NCBI GenBank assembly: GCA_900755065.1
Contig: CAAEFC010000036.1
Location: forward strand, 1-13,850
Source of the DNA: Bacilli bacterium
GTDB lineage: Bacteria; Bacillota_I; Bacilli_A; RFN20; CAG-449
Direction: 5' to 3'
Length of the DNA: 13,850 nt
The position numbers were made by a program, and so were the translations under genes. The notes under the pieces were generated by a model. It was not told where the DNA came from. It did no database searches and was given only the letters and a program-made list of their open reading frames with translations. Below are positions 6,474 through 13,850 of this stretch, piece by piece (position 1 is the stretch's first letter; each line of letters opens with the position of its first letter).

Positions 6474-6911
6474 TCAGAGATAGCCTCTTCGCTGTGCCTC
6501 TTCAATCAGTTTCGGTTGAATGAACGGATAGGTCCAGTCTTTCACCAATTGTTCCGTGATGAGAATTCTCTCGATTTCATAATGTAATTCCCTTTCAAAG
6601 GACAGGATATCGGCGAAATAAAGCATGCCAAAACTTTCATTGCCGTCATTGCTTTCAAACGAATCTTTGCGTAGAACGGAATAGACACAAACCGGTTTGA
6701 GGTTGTATTCCACAGCGCCCGTTTCTTCATACAACTCCCGTTTTGCCGTGTCTAATATCGACTCGCCTTCTTCTCTGTGTCCGCCCGGAATCTCATAAGT
6801 TTCCCGATTTCTGTGTTTACAGAACACCCATTTACCGTCTTTTTTGGAAATAATAACCGCGAATCGCAACAACGCGTCATTCACTTCATCGTAAAATTTC
6901 ACTTCGATCAT
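6474..6911 (-). CDS. Nudix hydrolase
   Basis: A 145-residue single-domain Nudix protein; the family hydrolyses nucleoside diphosphates linked to another moiety (NTPs, sugar nucleotides, capped nucleotides) using Mg2+. The Nudix box at residues 44-66 is complete: Gly44, Glu50, Arg58-Glu59, Glu62-Glu63 and Gly65 (GHREEGE...REL.EETGA). The preceding EIPGGH is the usual lead-in. An N-terminal beta strand (residues 15-22) and IISKKDGKWVFCKHRNRETYE fit the fold. The C-terminal half has no extra domain that would reveal the substrate. AGGAGA lies seven bases before the ATG at 6911. It is monocistronic, with its own promoter, and convergent with the lipoprotein gene. Family is secure; substrate unknown. 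Confidence 0.93.
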   Translation of the reverse strand: MIEVKFYDEVNDALLRFAVIISKKDGKWVFCKHRNRETYEIPGGHREEGESILDTAKRELYEETGAVEYNLKPVCVYSVLRKDSFESNDGNESFGMLYFADILSFERELHYEIERILITEQLVKDWTYPFIQPKLIEEAQRRGYL

Positions 6912-6994
6912 TTATCGTTCTCCTGTCCATTTCGCTTATCCGGGTGTAGCGTATAACAGATTACGCTTATCGGAATGAAAATGCTGTCCTGTAC

Positions 6995-7023
6995 AGAATA
7001 GCAGAGCCGATCTTTCCTGTCAA
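6995..7023 (-). promoter_or_regulatory. Promoter of the Nudix gene
   Basis: On the minus strand, -35 TTGACA (complement of 7018-7023) and -10 TATTCT (complement of 6995-7000, five of six matches) have the ideal 17-base spacer. This leaves a leader of roughly 75 bases before the ATG at 6911. An imperfect dyad at 6982-7003 (nine of eleven pairs, core CTGTACAG at 6989-6996) overlaps the -10 and may be an operator. Within the leader, AGCGTA (6948-6953) and TACGCT (6962-6967) form a short inverted repeat. Confidence 0.65.
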
Positions 7024-7242
7024 CATTCCTGATTCAGACACCGTTTCTATCAAGAAAAAAGCCAAATTAGACGGGAAAGATGGCGTAAGAAAAAGGAAAC
7101 AAAGAGATTTTTTGGTTTAGGATAGTGTACTTGTTGATTTTTCATGTAGGATAAAGGATAGAGTAAGAAGAAAAAGGGTTTCCGGTCTGAAAAGGAAGTA
7201 CAGGGAAGGGAAAAAAGGGAAGTCAATGAAGGAAAGGGAAAG
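7024..7242. other. Gene-free stretch upstream of the HTH gene
   Basis: No gene, RNA or dyad that I can support. From about 7160 to 7242 the plus strand is very rich in A and G with several GGGAA/AAGGAA runs. In frame with the next gene it is open from the TAG at 7159-7161 to 7243 but holds no ATG, GTG or TTG. I see no convincing -35/-10 pair for the HTH gene here. Confidence 0.5.
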
Positions 7243-7542
7243 ATGTTGAAGCGGAGCCGGAAAGGACTGGCGGTAGAAATCACGGAAGAGAGGGGGGCGA
7301 TCTTCGAGGGGATTTTGGGAATCGTGGACAAAACGTTGGGAACGCGGTATCACGAAGTGTACTATCAGGCTTATATCAATCCGGAGAAACTGAGTTTGGA
7401 GGAAATGGCTGAGCGGTGTTATCGTTCGCGGCATACATTGATAGAAGAAATAGAAGTGGAAAATCAAATCATCCAAAATACACTGGCATTTCTGCAAAAT
7501 CGACAAATAAGGATCAAAGGAAGAAAGGCAATCGAAAATTAG
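7243..7542 (+). CDS. Small HTH-like protein, possible phage-type or sigma-region-4-like regulator
   Basis: 99 residues, basic N-terminus (MLKRSRKG). The stretch at about residues 49-80 (KLSLEEMAERCYRSRHTLIEE...) reads like a helix-turn-helix of the sigma region 4 / ArpU-RinA kind: SLEEMAERCYRSRHTL fits first helix, turn and recognition helix. The rest is predicted helical. The start is the first possible start codon after the in-frame stop at 7159; an AAGGA at 7229-7233 lies nine bases upstream. The gene ends at a palindrome that overlaps its stop codon, followed by an intrinsic terminator and then the membrane protein/RHS pair, so it may regulate that pair. The HTH reading is by eye, and assignment to a specific family is not possible. 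Confidence 0.6.
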   Translation: MLKRSRKGLAVEITEERGAIFEGILGIVDKTLGTRYHEVYYQAYINPEKLSLEEMAERCYRSRHTLIEEIEVENQIIQNTLAFLQNRQIRIKGRKAIEN

Positions 7543-7559
7543 TATAAGGCATTATACTA
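7540..7559. promoter_or_regulatory. Perfect palindrome at the end of the HTH gene
   Basis: TAGTATAAGGCATTATACTA: eight-base arms, perfect, with a four-base centre. The left end is the TAG stop of the HTH gene. TATACT at 7553-7558 could serve as a -10 for the downstream genes, but only a poor -35 is found (around 7531-7536). It could be an operator for the HTH product, or a hairpin in the mRNA. Confidence 0.4.
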
Positions 7560-7577
7560 CCTTTGAAAAAAATTACC

Positions 7578-7600
7578 GTACCGAAATCCGGTACTTTTTT
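7578..7600 (+). terminator. Intrinsic terminator between the HTH gene and the membrane-protein/RHS pair
   Basis: Six-base stem GTACCG (7578-7583) / CGGTAC (7589-7594), five-base loop, followed by six T (7595-7600). It is preceded by an A-run (7566-7572). It would end the HTH transcript. If transcription of the downstream pair starts upstream of it (for example at the palindrome), it would act as an attenuator in their leader. Confidence 0.8.
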
Positions 7601-7634
7601 CGTCTGACCGATGGTTTATAGTGGAGTCAGAAAA

Positions 7635-7640
7635 AGAGGG
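7635..7640 (+). promoter_or_regulatory. Ribosome binding site fixing the start of the membrane protein
   Basis: AGAGGG six bases before the ATG at 7647. The in-frame ATG at 7611 has no Shine-Dalgarno and would add twelve residues without a recognisable role, so 7647 is preferred. Confidence 0.65.
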
Positions 7641-7646
7641 AAGAAA

Positions 7647-8153
7647 ATGGAAACAGGCTATTTAAAAGATTACCGGTTTTATGTTCATGTAAGCGCGCTT
7701 ACGCTCATCGCCGGAATATTGACTCTGATAATCACGCAGATCATCAAAGTCATTCTGAAAAAGAAAAAAATCATCGAAGAAGGAATGGAAGAGAGTAAAA
7801 AAGACGAAATTCTTTCGAGGATCGGAAGGATCGTTGCATTGGTGACATATGGGGGCTTCTATATCGGAAAGGAAGCGTATTTCAAACAGAGCATTATCTT
7901 CGACGAGGCTTTTATCGCGGGACTTCTGACCGGCGCGACTTTGACGATCACGGTCGCCAAAGGCATTTATACGATGCTTCATCAGTGGAGTCAAAAAAAG
8001 AACATCTATGAAAGACTGGAATATGCGGAAGAAGCGAATCGGGAATTGAACGAAGCCATCGGCCGATTGACAAATGGAGAAGAAAACGAAGAAACGCGGC
8101 AAAAGTGGACGTTGACGCATAAGCAATCAAACAATCAGGAGGAGAAGAAATGA
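7647..8153 (+). CDS. Small multi-pass membrane protein coupled to the RHS gene
   Basis: 168 residues. TM helix 1 is clear at about residues 11-36 (VHVSALTLIAGILTLIITQI), followed by a charged segment (38-56, KKKKIIEEGMEESKKDE). Two weaker membrane segments follow at about 59-76 (IGRIVALVTYGGFYIG) and 83-112 (AFIAGLLTGATLTITVAKGI). The C-terminal third (113-168) is hydrophilic and helical (YERLEYAEEANRELNEAIGRL) with a Gln/Asn/Lys tail. Its TGA overlaps the RHS ATG (ATGA), so the two products are translationally coupled and likely made in fixed proportion. The length and layout recall phage holins, but no family motif is seen. Possible roles are membrane anchor or export partner of the RHS protein, or immunity; none is shown by the sequence. 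Confidence 0.75.
   Translation: METGYLKDYRFYVHVSALTLIAGILTLIITQIIKVILKKKKIIEEGMEESKKDEILSRIGRIVALVTYGGFYIGKEAYFKQSIIFDEAFIAGLLTGATLTITVAKGIYTMLHQWSQKKNIYERLEYAEEANRELNEAIGRLTNGEENEETRQKWTLTHKQSNNQEEKK
8137..8142 (+). promoter_or_regulatory. Ribosome binding site of the RHS gene
   Basis: AGGAGG seven bases before the ATG at 8150, inside the 3' end of the membrane-protein gene. It makes the start at 8150 very likely, and therefore also the absence of a signal peptide. Confidence 0.85.
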
Positions 8154-11100
8154 AAAAGATCATCATTAAGTCCAATCGTCAAACAGGGACAGGAAACAGG
8201 ATAGAAGAAGCGCAGACGAAAATCGCGAAAGAGCAAAAAAGGAAAAAAATCAGAGAGATGATCTCAGAGGGGGAAGATTTTTTATTGGAAGAAAAAGAAG
8301 GGCGGTTTTATACGGAAAAGGGGCGAAGTTTTCAGGCTGCGTTCGCCTCCGATGACAGCCGGGAAGAAATTTTAACGCTCAGCAAGGGGGATCAGATGAT
8401 CGCGATGTCGTATCTCAGGAAGATAACGGGAAAGAGAAAACGAATTGCATGTAAAGGAAAAGCAGAAAAGAATCGGATGATTTACTCCGAGATCGAAGAA
8501 GGCGTCGATCTGGAATACCGATGCCGTGAAGAAGGAATCAAAGAGAACCTGATCATCAAGAAAAAGCAGGAAAACTACCATTTCGATTTTCGTCTGAAAA
8601 TCGGCGATTTCGAGCCGGCATTCAACCAAGAAGAGAGGACGTTGGAACTACGGAAAGAGGGAAGACCGGTTTTCAGGATTCTCAGCCCGTATATGACAGA
8701 TGAAGCGGGAGAAAGAAGCGACGACTGTTCCTATGCAGTCGAACAGGACGGAAACGAGTTGAAACTGGTATTGCATTGCGATGAAGCCTGGATAAACGAT
8801 GAAGAAAGAGTGTTTCCCGTCGTGGTCGATCCCACGATCGAAGTCGTCGGGAAGAAATGGCTGACCATGATACCGACCACGAATTCGAGTGCCTCGCTTT
8901 CAACGGATAGGGAAGCCTATTTTTTAGGCATTACGGAAAATATCGTAAAAGGGAAACTGCTCGCGCCGATTCAGTTCGGAATCCATTTAACGATCGATTG
9001 CGAGGCGTTGAAAGAAAAAATCAATGCGTCCGATCTGAACGATATCGAACTGTCTCTGCGTTTAAAAACCTGCACGCTTTACGATCAGGCGATCACCTTT
9101 GAAATCAAAAATGCCGTCAAAACGGTGACAATGTCATCAGCGAACCTGCAGGAGATAGATCTCGATTTGCATGCATTCTGGGACGAAACGAGCGATATCC
9201 TGGAGTTGGATTTCCAGCCGATCTCCAAAAGCACGACGGTGCTTTATCCGACGCAGGGAACGGTTACCTATCAGTACGGACTGACTCTTTATAGCGGGAA
9301 TGCCGGGAACTCTGCCAACCGACCGACGGTTATCGTTACCGGCGAAAAAAGGCTGAAGAGGGAGAAACCGACGAAGAAATACCGTCTGAATCAACAAAAT
9401 GAGACGGAGTTGAGTCTGATCGACGGAAGTTACAGCCATCTTCATGACCCGATGATCGCGATCCGGCAAAAAGCCCTGACCGTTCATCTTTTGCAAACCT
9501 ATGACGGAAACGATCCGGAAAATCAGAGGAACTTTATGGGGAAGGGGTGGAGAACCAATCTGCATCAGACTCTGACGAAATCGAAGGACTTGAATCCGAT
9601 ATTCGGAGCCAGTTCGATCGTTTACAGAGACGGAAACGGGATCGAACGTTTGTTCAGACAAACGTTTTCCTATGTGGACGAAAACCAAAAAAAGCATTAC
9701 GTTGAGAAAGAAGATGTTTTTCTGGATGCGGATTACAAACTGAAATACCGATCGGATCCGAATACCGTTTATGAAATCCGTCATGATGTGGAAAACGAAG
9801 ATCATTGGACGTTGATTCAAGGGGCATCGATCAATGAATACCCCGGCAAAGCGAGAATAAGAAAAAAATACTTTTTGAATTTCGGATACGGGAAGCGCGA
9901 GATTTGCGTGAACGAAGACATCGAACATTTTCATCAATTCTATTATGTAAGACCGGGAAAAGACAAAAAGTACTATGTTTTACCGTCAGAAGTTTTCAAA
10001 AATCCTAATGGAAGTTTTCATACCGTCAACAGCGTCGATGATTACCTGTATCTCGACAATCATGCGGATTCCATGCCGTTAGTTGAACAGGGAGGCAAAT
10101 ACGGCTTTGTTTTTAAAAGTACAGACAGCGAAGAGGCAGATACAGAAGTATTCTGCCCTTTAGAAGAAGAATGCATCGTGGAAGAGTATGAATATTCGGA
10201 TGTTTATCATAATGACGAATTGGTGAATGCAGAGAGTCAGATTTTGGACATGGAAGCGTATATTCAAGAATTAGAAATCACCAGACAGGATTTACTCCAA
10301 TCGATTCGGATCTGTCACGAACAATTAAGATTGCAGGGAAATCTTTTTACCAATCAGGCAAACATGTATCAGGAGCAAAAGGAATTGAATCAGAAATATA
10401 ATCGCTTCTACGATACTACGGGAAGGGATTGCGAATATACCCTGATTGATTCCTACGGATTTACGATAGATGAAGAAAAACTGACTTTTGCGAATGTCAA
10501 TTCCTCAGATGTCCATCAGGCAATAGATTGTTTAGACGCTTTTACGAGGCTCTATAAACGGATGAGTGAGGATATGGCGAGAACCCATGGCGATACGGCG
10601 CATGCTTTGGAGGAGATGTCCACCCGGGCATCTTATGGCAATCTCATTGAAACCGGCGCAAGGTATGAAAGTCAATTTGCCGAGACGGAAAGAAAAATGG
10701 AAAACTGTCGGACTCAGTTAGAAGATCTGAAAAGTCAAAGAAAAGCCCTGATCGACGAACAAAGGAAACAAGTGAACGATTTCATTCTGGATGAGGAAGG
10801 GAATACGTTGGGATTCGACGGATACGGAAGGCTGATACAGATACAGGATCAATATGAAAACAAGATCGAAATCGAATACGGGTACGAAGAAAAAAACGAA
10901 GGGAGAATGCTTTCTGTATACAGCGATCGGCAACGAATACAATTTCAATACGATGAGGAAACGGGACTCTTATCTTCGGTGACGGACCCGCAGGGAAGAA
11001 GGACGAAATATGTCTATGATGAAAACGGCCGTCTGATTTCGATCGTCGGAAATGACGGAAGGAAAAGTCTCTTTGATTATACCGACCGATTTCAATATAC

Positions 11101-13850
11101 CTCTCCGATGCGGGAAGGCATTGAAATCGCAGCAAACGAGGACGGAAGTTACCGCGTCAGAACGTATTGCCTGAACGGAACGATCAAAGAGAATACCTCT
11201 CTGACAGGAGAGGAAGAGCAGATGCTCGTCAGCGACGAACAATACATCTTCGATCGGGAACACGGACTTCAGACAACGGTCTCGGATCTGTGCCGTACGA
11301 GTGTCGTTCGCTATTTCTTCGACGAAGAAAGCCATCCGGTTCGCCGGGAAAGCGATCAGGGCATTTCGGTTCTTTTCTCAAACGGGAATGCCCATCGGCT
11401 TTTCGTTGAATATGCGCAGGACGCCGGATTACAGATACTCGGGAACAAAGCCGAGAACAGAACATACGAAATCGATCTGACAACGTGGAAACAGGAAGGA
11501 AAACTGCCGGTTTCAAATTTACTCGTTCTCCTGTTTACGGCCGATGAAAATGCTCTCGGACGCGATATTTCCTTTCATGTCGAAGCGAACGTCTTCTATC
11601 AGGTCGAAGGAGAAGAACGATCGGAAAACTTCCGGCAGACTTTTGAAACAATCCGGAAAGACAACTATTTTCCGATTTTCATCGATCGGAAGAAATCGAC
11701 GAGGATCAGCTTGCAGGTTTCCGGCGGCGATTCCGCCTTTACAGCCGACGTGTTCGACGAGATTCGGCTGATTGCTCCGGAAAACGGGGTGCTGTATACA
11801 TACGACGAGAAAAAGAGACTGATCAAAGAACAAGACGGGTATACGATCAAAGAATACCTCGATTACGATGAGAAAAATCACTGCCATCGGATCAAAGAAA
11901 CGAATATCTACGGCGAAGAAAAAATGACGCAGTATGCGTTTGATTCCTTTGAGCGGTTAACCTATACCGAAGACAGTAAAGGAAATGTCGAAGAATACGA
12001 TTACGATGAAAAAGGGAACTGCATCGAAACAAGGGTTTACAATCGAAAAGACGCCTCGTTGATGAAGGTTGAAAAAGCCACGTATGACGAATACGGAAAT
12101 CCGGTTTCTTCATCCGGCCCGATTCAGGACAGAGACGGAAGTTATCCGAAAGAAGAAATCACCTATCTTCCGGGAACGAATGCGGAAAGCAAAGTAAAAG
12201 GATTCAAAAACGAGACGACCCATTATCGATACGATTATCACACCGGCAATGTGTTGAGCATTTCATCTTCTTCCAACGGGATCAATAACTCGACCGCATT
12301 TACGTATCGGTATGATCGGTTGACCTCGATGAGTCATCACGGAATGAAAGTGAATTACGAATACGACGGAAGGGGTAGGAAGACGAAGATCAGCCTGAAC
12401 GGCGAAGAAGTTGTCTGGAATACCTATACGGATCATTTCGACGGGAGTTATACCGATCCGTTTAACGAGGATGCGGAAGTCTCTTTTCAGGGAACCTATG
12501 CCAACTCGACGACTTCCGACGGCCTGTTCATGGAAAGTTATCGCGATGAGGGCGGAAATCTCATTCTGAATAAGTATTCCTCAGACGATGCTTTCGGCGC
12601 GGAACGTTATGTTTACAAGGATAAAGATCTGGTCACGGAAATCCGATCACAGAAGACCTGCCGGGATACAAATGAAACCTATCGCGAAACCCTTCTTACT
12701 ACCTATGACGAATTCGATGCCGTCATCAGGCAGGAAAAGAAAGTCAACGATCTGTCGGAAGTGATTACAGAAAACCATTATGACGAAGATCACCGTCGGA
12801 TCGTTTCTTCCGATGTGATTCTTTCGCGAGAAGATTACCGGTTGAATGCGAAGAATACCTATAACGAAGAACATCAACTGACTTCCGTGAACGTCAGAGA
12901 AGGAATTGCGGGCGAAGAAGAGGAAGACGCTTTCCTGCCGGTCTCGGAGACGACACTGTCATACGATGCGTTGGGAAGAGTGATCCATCAGAAAGTACAG
13001 GCGAACAGAATCGAAATCTGCCATGAATACAGTTATTTGCAACAGGACGAAAATACGTTAGACTTGATCGCCGAAGACAGAATGAAAGTGAAGGTTACGG
13101 AAGGAAGCCAGATTACTTATCTGACGGAAACATCGACATACGGATACGATGTCAACGGAAATATCGTCTCCGTAGAAACCGATGAAAACCGGACGAGATA
13201 CGATTACGATACCCTGAACCGCCTGATTCGTGAAGACAACCCCGTCCTCAACAAAACGATCCGGTATCAGTACGACAAAGGAGGAAATCTTCTTTCCAAA
13301 AAAATCTACCCGTATACGGTGGAAGAAACTTGGACATCGCCGGAAGTCAAAGAATATATCTACGATTGCGAAAAACTGGACCGACTGATTGCTTACGAAG
13401 GAAAAGAAATCGCGTATGATTCGATGGGAAGACCGACGACCTATAAAGACGACGAATTTGAATGGAACAACCAGGGACAGTTGCTCTGTGTTTTAAGACA
13501 AAACGGCGATACAATCGAATATTTTTACGATACGAAAGGAATCCGACGAAAGAAGATTGTCAATGGAGCGGAAACGACCTATATCACCAACGGAACTCAG
13601 ATTCTGGCTGTCAAAAAGGGAAACGAAAAGATGATTTTCCGATATGTCCTTAACAAATTAGAGGGATTCCGTTATAATAAAGGTAGTCAATCCAAAGAAT
13701 ATGTGTATCAGAGAAATATTCAAGGAGATATCGTAAGCATTTTCGATGACGAAGGAAATCAAGTAGGGGGATATGCATATGATGCATACGGGAATACCGT
13801 AATTACCGAAGATGTCGACGGACTGGCAACGCTGAATCCGTTTCGGTACA
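8150..13850 (+). CDS. Giant RHS/YD-repeat protein (partial, C-terminus beyond right edge)
   Basis: 1900 residues visible without interruption; the frame is still open at the right edge. Order: a Lys/Glu-rich N-terminus without signal peptide or TM (1-60); a beta-rich region ending in FPVVVDPT (222-229), a motif typical of large wall-associated YD proteins; a probable DNRLRE-like beta domain (about 229-398); an entry segment with LQTYDGN and GKGWRTN (about 438-470); a helical insert with two coiled coils (about 690-755 and 838-876); a first YD block (881-1073, e.g. YVYDENGRL at 954-962); a jelly-roll-like domain (about 1074-1210, ending FDEIRL); and a second YD block (1216 onward, e.g. YAYDAYGN at 1875-1882). 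The last residues NPFRY (1896-1900) open the RHS core. In this superfamily YD repeats form a hollow shell around a C-terminal variable, often toxic, domain; that part is not in the window. The RHS family call is firm, the toxin role inferred. Confidence 0.93.
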   Translation, partial: MKKIIIKSNRQTGTGNRIEEAQTKIAKEQKRKKIREMISEGEDFLLEEKEGRFYTEKGRSFQAAFASDDSREEILTLSKGDQMIAMSYLRKITGKRKRIACKGKAEKNRMIYSEIEEGVDLEYRCREEGIKENLIIKKKQENYHFDFRLKIGDFEPAFNQEERTLELRKEGRPVFRILSPYMTDEAGERSDDCSYAVEQDGNELKLVLHCDEAWINDEERVFPVVVDPTIEVVGKKWLTMIPTTNSSASLSTDREAYFLGITENIVKGKLLAPIQFGIHLTIDCEALKEKINASDLNDIELSLRLKTCTLYDQAITFEIKNAVKTVTMSSANLQEIDLDLHAFWDETSDILELDFQPISKSTTVLYPTQGTVTYQYGLTLYSGNAGNSANRPTVIVTGEKRLKREKPTKKYRLNQQNETELSLIDGSYSHLHDPMIAIRQKALTVHLLQTYDGNDPENQRNFMGKGWRTNLHQTLTKSKDLNPIFGASSIVYRDGNGIERLFRQTFSYVDENQKKHYVEKEDVFLDADYKLKYRSDPNTVYEIRHDVENEDHWTLIQGASINEYPGKARIRKKYFLNFGYGKREICVNEDIEHFHQFYYVRPGKDKKYYVLPSEVFKNPNGSFHTVNSVDDYLYLDNHADSMPLVEQGGKYGFVFKSTDSEEADTEVFCPLEEECIVEEYEYSDVYHNDELVNAESQILDMEAYIQELEITRQDLLQSIRICHEQLRLQGNLFTNQANMYQEQKELNQKYNRFYDTTGRDCEYTLIDSYGFTIDEEKLTFANVNSSDVHQAIDCLDAFTRLYKRMSEDMARTHGDTAHALEEMSTRASYGNLIETGARYESQFAETERKMENCRTQLEDLKSQRKALIDEQRKQVNDFILDEEGNTLGFDGYGRLIQIQDQYENKIEIEYGYEEKNEGRMLSVYSDRQRIQFQYDEETGLLSSVTDPQGRRTKYVYDENGRLISIVGNDGRKSLFDYTDRFQYTSPMREGIEIAANEDGSYRVRTYCLNGTIKENTSLTGEEEQMLVSDEQYIFDREHGLQTTVSDLCRTSVVRYFFDEESHPVRRESDQGISVLFSNGNAHRLFVEYAQDAGLQILGNKAENRTYEIDLTTWKQEGKLPVSNLLVLLFTADENALGRDISFHVEANVFYQVEGEERSENFRQTFETIRKDNYFPIFIDRKKSTRISLQVSGGDSAFTADVFDEIRLIAPENGVLYTYDEKKRLIKEQDGYTIKEYLDYDEKNHCHRIKETNIYGEEKMTQYAFDSFERLTYTEDSKGNVEEYDYDEKGNCIETRVYNRKDASLMKVEKATYDEYGNPVSSSGPIQDRDGSYPKEEITYLPGTNAESKVKGFKNETTHYRYDYHTGNVLSISSSSNGINNSTAFTYRYDRLTSMSHHGMKVNYEYDGRGRKTKISLNGEEVVWNTYTDHFDGSYTDPFNEDAEVSFQGTYANSTTSDGLFMESYRDEGGNLILNKYSSDDAFGAERYVYKDKDLVTEIRSQKTCRDTNETYRETLLTTYDEFDAVIRQEKKVNDLSEVITENHYDEDHRRIVSSDVILSREDYRLNAKNTYNEEHQLTSVNVREGIAGEEEEDAFLPVSETTLSYDALGRVIHQKVQANRIEICHEYSYLQQDENTLDLIAEDRMKVKVTEGSQITYLTETSTYGYDVNGNIVSVETDENRTRYDYDTLNRLIREDNPVLNKTIRYQYDKGGNLLSKKIYPYTVEETWTSPEVKEYIYDCEKLDRLIAYEGKEIAYDSMGRPTTYKDDEFEWNNQGQLLCVLRQNGDTIEYFYDTKGIRRKKIVNGAETTYITNGTQILAVKKGNEKMIFRYVLNKLEGFRYNKGSQSKEYVYQRNIQGDIVSIFDDEGNQVGGYAYDAYGNTVITEDVDGLATLNPFRY
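10232..10778 (+). other. Coiled-coil insert inside the RHS protein (residues about 695-876)
   Basis: Between the beta-rich N-terminal part and the first YD block lie two long stretches of heptad-like charged and hydrophobic residues (SQILDMEAYIQELEITRQDL; ERKMENCRTQLEDLKSQRKA), separated by a short segment with DSYGFTIDEEKL. Such helices contrast with the all-beta YD shell. They may mediate oligomerisation or contact with the helical tail of the membrane protein. Confidence 0.6.
11369..11779 (+). other. Jelly-roll-like domain interrupting the YD repeats (residues about 1074-1210)
   Basis: This stretch lacks YD motifs and reads as successive beta strands (HRLFVEYAQDAGLQILG, NLLVLLFTADENA, RISLQVSGG) ending in DVFDEIRL followed by a return to YTYDEKKRL. 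This layout matches the carbohydrate-binding-like beta sandwiches often embedded in YD-repeat proteins. A ligand cannot be named. Confidence 0.5.

Noticed and set aside
6366..6587. 73-residue plus-strand open frame
   Set aside because: It begins in the structured segment and continues antisense to the Nudix gene; no ribosome site and no protein-like features.
7160..7242. N-terminal extension of the HTH gene
   Set aside because: The frame is open only to the TAG at 7159-7161 and contains no ATG, GTG or TTG.
7611..7646. Upstream ATG (7611) for the membrane protein
   Set aside because: No ribosome site; the ATG at 7647 has AGAGGG at a good distance.
9137..9937. 266-residue minus-strand open frame
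   Set aside because: Antisense to the RHS gene; composition mirrors the RHS codons and shows no domain.
9430..12460. Repeated GACGGAAGTTA-like words in the RHS gene (e.g. near 9422, 11140, 12131, 12440)
   Set aside because: They encode recurring DGSY turns of the protein with preferred codons; too short and irregular to be a DNA-level repeat element.

Overview
The window looks like chromosomal DNA of a low-GC Gram-positive (Bacillota) bacterium, probably a gut-type member of the Bacilli/Erysipelotrichia or a related lineage. The basis is four lipoprotein precursors with short lysine-rich leaders and a lipobox cysteine, two of them followed by long Ser/Thr linkers, plus AGGAGG-type ribosome binding sites, a binding-protein ABC sugar importer without its own ATPase, and UGA used as a stop rather than for Trp. 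The taxonomic call is inference; no rRNA or marker gene is present.

Left part (1-5461, all on the minus strand): one tightly packed carbohydrate-utilisation operon. Read in its own direction it encodes two paralogous surface lipoproteins of glycoside hydrolase family 43, a lipoprotein solute-binding protein, a MalF-type permease and a MalG-type permease that runs off the left edge. Four of these genes are joined by overlaps (ATGA twice, a 38-base overlap once) and one pair by a 1-base gap, so they should be co-transcribed and partly translationally coupled. The likely job is to trim arabinose- or xylose-containing oligosaccharides at the cell surface and import the products. A consensus-like promoter with a 20-base palindrome placed between -35 and -10 sits upstream, as expected for repressor control.

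Middle part (5462-7242): a divergent promoter drives a small lipoprotein of unknown function (+). A Nudix hydrolase (-) converges on it, and between the two lies a 110-base segment that can fold into a long branched hairpin whose wobble pairs fit a plus-strand RNA.

Right part (7243-13850, all plus strand): a 99-residue HTH-like protein, then an intrinsic terminator preceded by a perfect palindrome, then a 168-residue membrane protein whose stop codon overlaps the start of a giant RHS/YD-repeat protein. The visible 1900 residues of the giant contain an N-terminal region ending in a PVVVDPT motif, a probable DNRLRE-like beta domain, a helical coiled-coil insert, a first YD block, a jelly-roll-like domain and a second YD block. 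The window ends at NPFRY, where the RHS core begins, so the variable C-terminal tip (often a toxin) and any immunity gene lie outside. The giant has no N-terminal signal peptide, which makes the coupled membrane protein the most interesting partner in the window.
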